This document shows positions 6,754-9,913 of a stretch of DNA of 9,913 nucleotides, piece by piece (position 1 is the stretch's first letter; each line of letters starts with the position of its first letter). The position numbers and the translations under genes are program-made. The notes under the pieces were generated by a model. It made no database searches, was not told the origin of the DNA, and saw only the letters and a program-made list of their open reading frames with translations. This stretch comes from Rhodobacteraceae bacterium UBA1957 (GTDB taxonomy: Bacteria > Pseudomonadota > Alphaproteobacteria > Rhodobacterales > Rhodobacteraceae). Location of the stretch: contig DDEJ01000107.1 of assembly GCA_002336405.1 (NCBI GenBank), forward strand, positions 1 through 9,913. The letters are read 5' to 3'.

Positions 6754-7625
6754 GATTTATTCCAGTCCAGTGGTTTGTGCCTTACTATAACATGGAAGAA
6801 ACCCTGACTAGGGTCTGCAGCAGAGTTTGTGAACTCTGATTTATATCGAGTGATATTTCGCTTACATGTCCGGATTAGGGTCTATTTTACACTCAGACGG
6901 CTTCTTTTTATGCCACAACAATTTCATATTTGTGAATAATGATCCTGTAAATAACGAACATTAGTGTGTCTTAGATGTTTCACGCGGTGAAGTTTAAAAA
7001 GATCGCGGTGCAATCATTCACCTTTTTCTCTCTTAATGCGCCGCCGTCCATGGTTTTTGATCGCAAAAGATACAGGGATGGTGTTTCCCAGATAGTTCAT
7101 CCCTTCTGGGGTAATTTTTTCTCCATTCCTTTTCCGATTGAACCAATATAAAACCATCGTAACACCACTCAGGTGTGTATCATACCAAGAAAAGTCTAAC
7201 AAAGAAACAAGGCTTTAGGGCGAAAAAAGTCAATAATTGCGGATTAATTAAAATAATGTGAGTTTATTTAAGTATCTTATTAAAATTTATATTGACCTTT
7301 ACATACCTGTTGGTACCTTAATCTGGCTAGGTGAATGATTATTTGTTTTATCTCCCTCCCAAAGGTAGTATTATAGATATCAATTCATCTAGTGCTGAAT
7401 GAAGGTTGCGCAAGCAAAATGCGCTGCACAGCTAGGCTGGTTATTTAGATATCAAGCGTGGGCCTTTTTTGTGATTTACTTAAATCATGCAAGCTAATTT
7501 GGTACTGATATGAGCAGCCAAGGCAGCTTGGACCTGACCACCACTAAGGGGTTGTTGTTTTGGCGTTCTCGGATTTTGGGGGCCTCGCAAAGATCTGTAC
7601 GACGCGTCTGTCAAAGCTGAATATC
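6754..7625. other. 872-bp stretch without a confident gene
   Basis: Nothing here matches a tRNA, rRNA, IS end or recognised protein. Composition is AT-rich in the middle: I count 16 G/C in the 80 bases 7221-7300. Visible structures are three hairpins in a row (6801-6814; CAGAGTT/AACTCTG at 6821-6838; 6843-6856), an imperfect dyad TTCAC-GCG-GTGAA at 6979-6991, a 10-bp direct repeat TAGATATCAA (7374-7383 and 7446-7455), a hairpin GCGCA/TGCGC between those copies, a T6 run at 7465-7470 followed by TGATTT-ACTT-AAATCA (7472-7487), and CCAAG-GCAG-CTTGG (7518-7531). The longest minus-strand frame (7157-7014 from an ATG, 47 residues, Lys/Arg-rich end) has a poor ribosome site and no family I recognise. 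A 36-codon plus-strand frame (7510-7620) also lacks a ribosome site. The stretch may hold the aroQ promoter, a small RNA or a decayed insertion. Confidence 0.6.
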
Positions 7626-8534
7626 TTAGCGAGGCAGCGCGTCTTCATCTTCGGTTTGACCCGCAAGCCATGTGCGAAAATTGCGCAGGGCCGGGTCGTT
7701 TGACTGCACACTGGGCCAGACCAGATAATAAGCTCCATCGCTTTTCATCGATTGTCCAAAAGCGATCACCATACGCCCTGTCGCGAGATCCTGCTCAACC
7801 AGGTATTTTGGCAATAGAGCCACACCAAGCCCGTGTAACACCGCCTGAATAATAGTAGAAAACTGATCGTAAACCGTGCCGTCGACCGCAGCATCGCGAA
7901 TATTCTGGGCTGTAAACCAATCTTTCCAAGCCGTGGGTCTGGTGGCGATATGCAGTAAGGGCAGGGCAGACAGATCTTCCGCCCGGTTTACAGCGTGAGC
8001 GTTCAGTACAACCGGCGCACAGACCGCCACAAGCTGTTCGGTTTTCAGGCGTAAATGATCGCCACCCGGCCAGTCGGCAGCCCCAAAATGTAACGCAGCA
8101 TCGAAATCTTCGGCGCCAAAATCAAACGGCTGCAGACGGGTGGCCATATTAAGCGTAATGTCAGGATAACGTCGGGTGAAATCAGCCAGCCTCGGCACCA
8201 GCCAGCGCATTCCAAAGGTTGGAAGAATGGCAAGGTTTAAGGTGCCGCCTTGCGGGGTCAGGGTCAGATCCAGTGAGGCGCGCGAAATCGTTTGCAACGC
8301 CTGACGGATTTGCGCCGTATACAGACGTGCCTCGGGGGTCATTTGCATACGTTTGGCTTTGCGCAGGATCAAATTAACCCCCAGCTGGGCCTCAAGCGCC
8401 TGCAACTGCCGGCTTACGGCGCTTTGGGTTTGAGACAGTTCTTTGGCCACCGCGCTGGCGCTGCCCAAGCGGTCTAGCGCTTCCAGTGCCCGTAACGACG
8501 CAATAGAGGGTAAAAACCGCGCAAGCGTTTTCAT
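7626..8534 (-). CDS. LysR-type transcriptional regulator, GcvA/GcdR-like, divergent from gcdH
   Basis: This 302-residue LysR-family regulator has an N-terminal winged helix-turn-helix at about residues 10-65 (PSIASLRALEALDRLGSASA, then the recognition helix around SQTQSAVSRQLQALEAQLG). A linker helix and a GcvA-type effector-binding domain follow (about 92-295: LNLAILPTFGMRWLVPRL, then the FDAALHFG motif, then ALPKY-like VALLPKYLVEQDLATGRMV). The PSxxxLRALE start and WLVPRL block place it in the GcvA-like subgroup. It is transcribed away from glutaryl-CoA dehydrogenase, the arrangement known for gcdR-gcdH in pseudomonads and related bacteria, where the regulator activates gcdH in response to glutarate or glutaryl-CoA. 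That role here is inferred from position. The ATG at 8532-8534 is the only sensible start; the Shine-Dalgarno is poor. Length is typical and the gene looks intact. Confidence 0.93.
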   Translation of the reverse strand: MKTLARFLPSIASLRALEALDRLGSASAVAKELSQTQSAVSRQLQALEAQLGVNLILRKAKRMQMTPEARLYTAQIRQALQTISRASLDLTLTPQGGTLNLAILPTFGMRWLVPRLADFTRRYPDITLNMATRLQPFDFGAEDFDAALHFGAADWPGGDHLRLKTEQLVAVCAPVVLNAHAVNRAEDLSALPLLHIATRPTAWKDWFTAQNIRDAAVDGTVYDQFSTIIQAVLHGLGVALLPKYLVEQDLATGRMVIAFGQSMKSDGAYYLVWPSVQSNDPALRNFRTWLAGQTEDEDALPR

Positions 8535-8649
8535 ATATTCGTTATACTCATATTAATATGCCAATTTATTGATATTATGTCTGCGTAACATGATCTATAG
8601 GTATATTCAACGACAGCAGGTCGTTCGTTTTTCTGTCAGGAGTGCCCCT
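8535..8649. promoter_or_regulatory. Divergent control region between the LysR gene and gcdH
   Basis: This 115-bp region contains a perfect 12-bp palindrome CATATTAATATG (8549-8560), an overlapping inverted repeat TAATAT (8554-8559) / ATATTA (8572-8577), and a second perfect repeat AACGAC (8609-8614) / GTCGTT (8620-8625) nearer gcdH. LysR proteins usually bind AT-rich dyads between divergent genes, so the first two are the best operator candidates, although none is an exact symmetric T-N11-A box. TATATT (8602-8607) could be a gcdH -10 without a good -35, as expected of an activator-dependent promoter. On the minus strand TTGGCA (8559-8564) could be a -35 for the regulator gene. Confidence 0.5.
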
Positions 8650-9873
8650 ATGCCCAAAGATATGCCCAACCTGAGCGCCAAAGATGCGCCCGATCTTGGT
8701 TCCTTTAATTGGGAAGACCCATTGTTGCTGGAACAGCAGTTGTCTGACGAAGAGCGGATGATCCGCGACAGTGCCCGGGCCTATGCGCAGGAAAAACTGC
8801 AACCACGCATAAAGACAGCGTTCAACGAAGAGCGCGTTGAACCCGAAATTTTCAAAGAAATGGGCGCGATGGGATTACTGGGCACCACAATTCCCGAGCA
8901 ATATGGTGGCCTTGGCGGTGGATATGTCACCTATGGGTTGGTGGCCCGCGAGGTCGAGCGTGTCGATAGCGGATACCGGTCTATGATGTCGGTGCAAAGC
9001 TCGTTGGTAATGTATCCAATCTATGCGTATGGCAGCGAAGAACAGCGGCAAAAATATCTGCCAAAGCTGGCAACCGGTGAATGGATTGGCTGTTTCGGCC
9101 TGACCGAGCCCGACGCCGGCAGCGATCCTGCGGGGATGACCACGCGGGCCGAAAAAACACCCAGCGGATACCGCTTGAGTGGTGCGAAAATGTGGATCTC
9201 CAACAGTCCGATTGCTGACGTGTTTGTGATCTGGGCCAAATCCGAAGCCCATGGCGGTAAAATCAAAGGCTTTGTTCTTGAAAAGGGGATGGCGGGACTG
9301 TCTGCTCCAAAAATCGCCGGTAAGCTGTCTTTACGTGCCTCGGTGACCGGTGAGATCGTCATGGATGGCGTCGAGGTCGGTGAAGAGGCTTTGTTACCCA
9401 ATGTTGCAGGTCTAAAAGGACCCTTTGGGTGTTTGAACCGCGCTCGCTATGGCATCAGTTGGGGTGTGATGGGCGCCGCAGAGTTTTGTTGGCACGGTGC
9501 CCGGCAATACGGGTTGGACAGACATCAATTTAAACGTCCACTGGCCCAGACACAATTGTTTCAAAAGAAATTGGCAGATATGCAAACTGAGATCACATTG
9601 GGCCTGCATGCGAGCTTGCAGGTCGGGCGCCTGATGGATCAAGCGAAAGCTGCGCCTGAGATGATCAGTTTGATCAAGCGCAACAACTGCGGCAAAGCGC
9701 TTGATATTGCAAGGCTTTCTCGGGACATGCACGGCGGCAACGGGATCTCGGCTGAATTTCAGGTGATGCGCCATATGATGAACCTTGAGACGGTAAATAC
9801 CTATGAAGGCACCCATGACGTGCATGCTTTGATCCTTGGTCGGGCCCAAACCGGCCTGCAAGCATTCTTTTAA
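8650..9873 (+). CDS. gcdH: Glutaryl-CoA dehydrogenase
   Basis: This 407-residue FAD enzyme of the acyl-CoA dehydrogenase family oxidises and decarboxylates glutaryl-CoA to crotonyl-CoA in lysine, hydroxylysine, tryptophan and glutarate breakdown. The sequence is very close to the human enzyme as I recall it: [14 protein letters not shown] (residues 108-121, with the glutaryl-binding Arg110 equivalent to human Arg94), [14 protein letters not shown] at the flavin site, [24 protein letters not shown]-like [38 protein letters not shown], and [17 protein letters not shown] with the catalytic base Glu386. The start at 8650 has AGGAG seven bases upstream. An in-frame extension to 8569 crosses the control region and is rejected; a Met at 8662 is a less likely alternative. 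It is transcribed divergently from a LysR regulator. No electron-transfer or CoA-transferase gene is visible before the window ends 40 bp later. Confidence 0.97.
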   Translation: MPKDMPNLSAKDAPDLGSFNWEDPLLLEQQLSDEERMIRDSARAYAQEKLQPRIKTAFNEERVEPEIFKEMGAMGLLGTTIPEQYGGLGGGYVTYGLVAREVERVDSGYRSMMSVQSSLVMYPIYAYGSEEQRQKYLPKLATGEWIGCFGLTEPDAGSDPAGMTTRAEKTPSGYRLSGAKMWISNSPIADVFVIWAKSEAHGGKIKGFVLEKGMAGLSAPKIAGKLSLRASVTGEIVMDGVEVGEEALLPNVAGLKGPFGCLNRARYGISWGVMGAAEFCWHGARQYGLDRHQFKRPLAQTQLFQKKLADMQTEITLGLHASLQVGRLMDQAKAAPEMISLIKRNNCGKALDIARLSRDMHGGNGISAEFQVMRHMMNLETVNTYEGTHDVHALILGRAQTGLQAFF

Positions 9874-9913
9874 GCCCGTGACACAACCGTTCTTTGAATG
9901 ATAAACTCGTATT

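Noticed and set aside
6976..6994. parS-like centromere site: TGTTTCACG next to GGTGAA resembles the ParB-binding consensus.
   Set aside because: The left half matches well, but the right half is shifted by about three bases and ends GTT instead of ACA. ParB sites need fixed symmetry, and no parA/parB or origin genes are in view.
7510..7620. 36-codon plus-strand ORF ending just before the LysR gene stop.
   Set aside because: No ribosome-binding site, no recognisable family and very short; overlapping frames of equal length exist.
6754..7625. tRNA, CRISPR array or IS element hidden in the non-coding gap.
   Set aside because: No T-loop GTTCGA-like motif with a 7-bp acceptor stem, no regularly spaced repeats, and no transposase-like frame or long terminal inverted repeats could be seen by eye.
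7544..7738. Minus-strand frame continuing past the LysR stop in another frame, suggesting a frameshifted longer regulator.
   Set aside because: The 302-residue LysR protein already has a complete effector domain and a normal length, so no extension is needed.
8569..8650. Upstream extension of gcdH to 8569.
   Set aside because: It crosses the candidate promoter and operators, while the ATG at 8650 has AGGAG seven bases upstream.

Overview
The window looks like a chromosomal, mostly housekeeping segment of an alphaproteobacterium, probably of the Rhodobacterales/Roseobacter type. This rests on an rpsB-tsf pair whose S2 has a long acidic Ala/Glu tail, a DUF502 membrane protein, a PHB-type 3-hydroxybutyrate dehydrogenase end, a HupE/UreJ-like membrane protein and a glutaryl-CoA dehydrogenase with a divergent LysR gene. 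The taxon is inferred from gene content and protein flavour; no rRNA or other marker is present. I see no mobile element, CRISPR array, tRNA or rRNA.

Layout. Positions 2-163 (+) are the last 53 codons of a 3-hydroxybutyrate dehydrogenase. It converges on a minus-strand block, transcribed right to left: psuK (2904-2020), psuG (2023-1112, 4-base ATGA overlap with psuK) and a DUF502 membrane protein (1027-203). psuK phosphorylates pseudouridine and psuG splits the product into uracil and ribose 5-phosphate. No pseudouridine transporter is visible. Divergent from psuK is a plus-strand HupE/UreJ-like multipass membrane protein (3047-4177). Its stop codon lies in a 22-bp-period tandem repeat.

Next is the translation operon rpsB (4415-5257) and tsf (5331-6206). 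It is preceded by a leader that can fold into a compact three-way junction ending 28 bases before the rpsB start. It closes with a clear intrinsic terminator at 6227-6261. A near-copy of that terminator hairpin lies between rpsB and tsf. aroQ, type II 3-dehydroquinate dehydratase of the shikimate pathway, converges on tsf from the minus strand (6753-6313).

Positions 6754-7625 hold no confident gene. This stretch is AT-rich in its middle and has several short hairpins, a 10-bp direct repeat and one unconvincing small ORF. The right end is a divergent pair: a GcvA/GcdR-like LysR regulator (8534-7626) and glutaryl-CoA dehydrogenase gcdH (8650-9873), which share a 115-bp control region with several AT-rich inverted repeats. 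This suggests local control of lysine/tryptophan/glutarate breakdown.

I did not find an obviously new multi-gene system. The most interesting item is the structured rpsB leader, a candidate S2 autoregulatory RNA. After it come the twin hairpins flanking tsf, the tandem repeat at the end of the HupE-like gene, and the unexplained non-coding gap.
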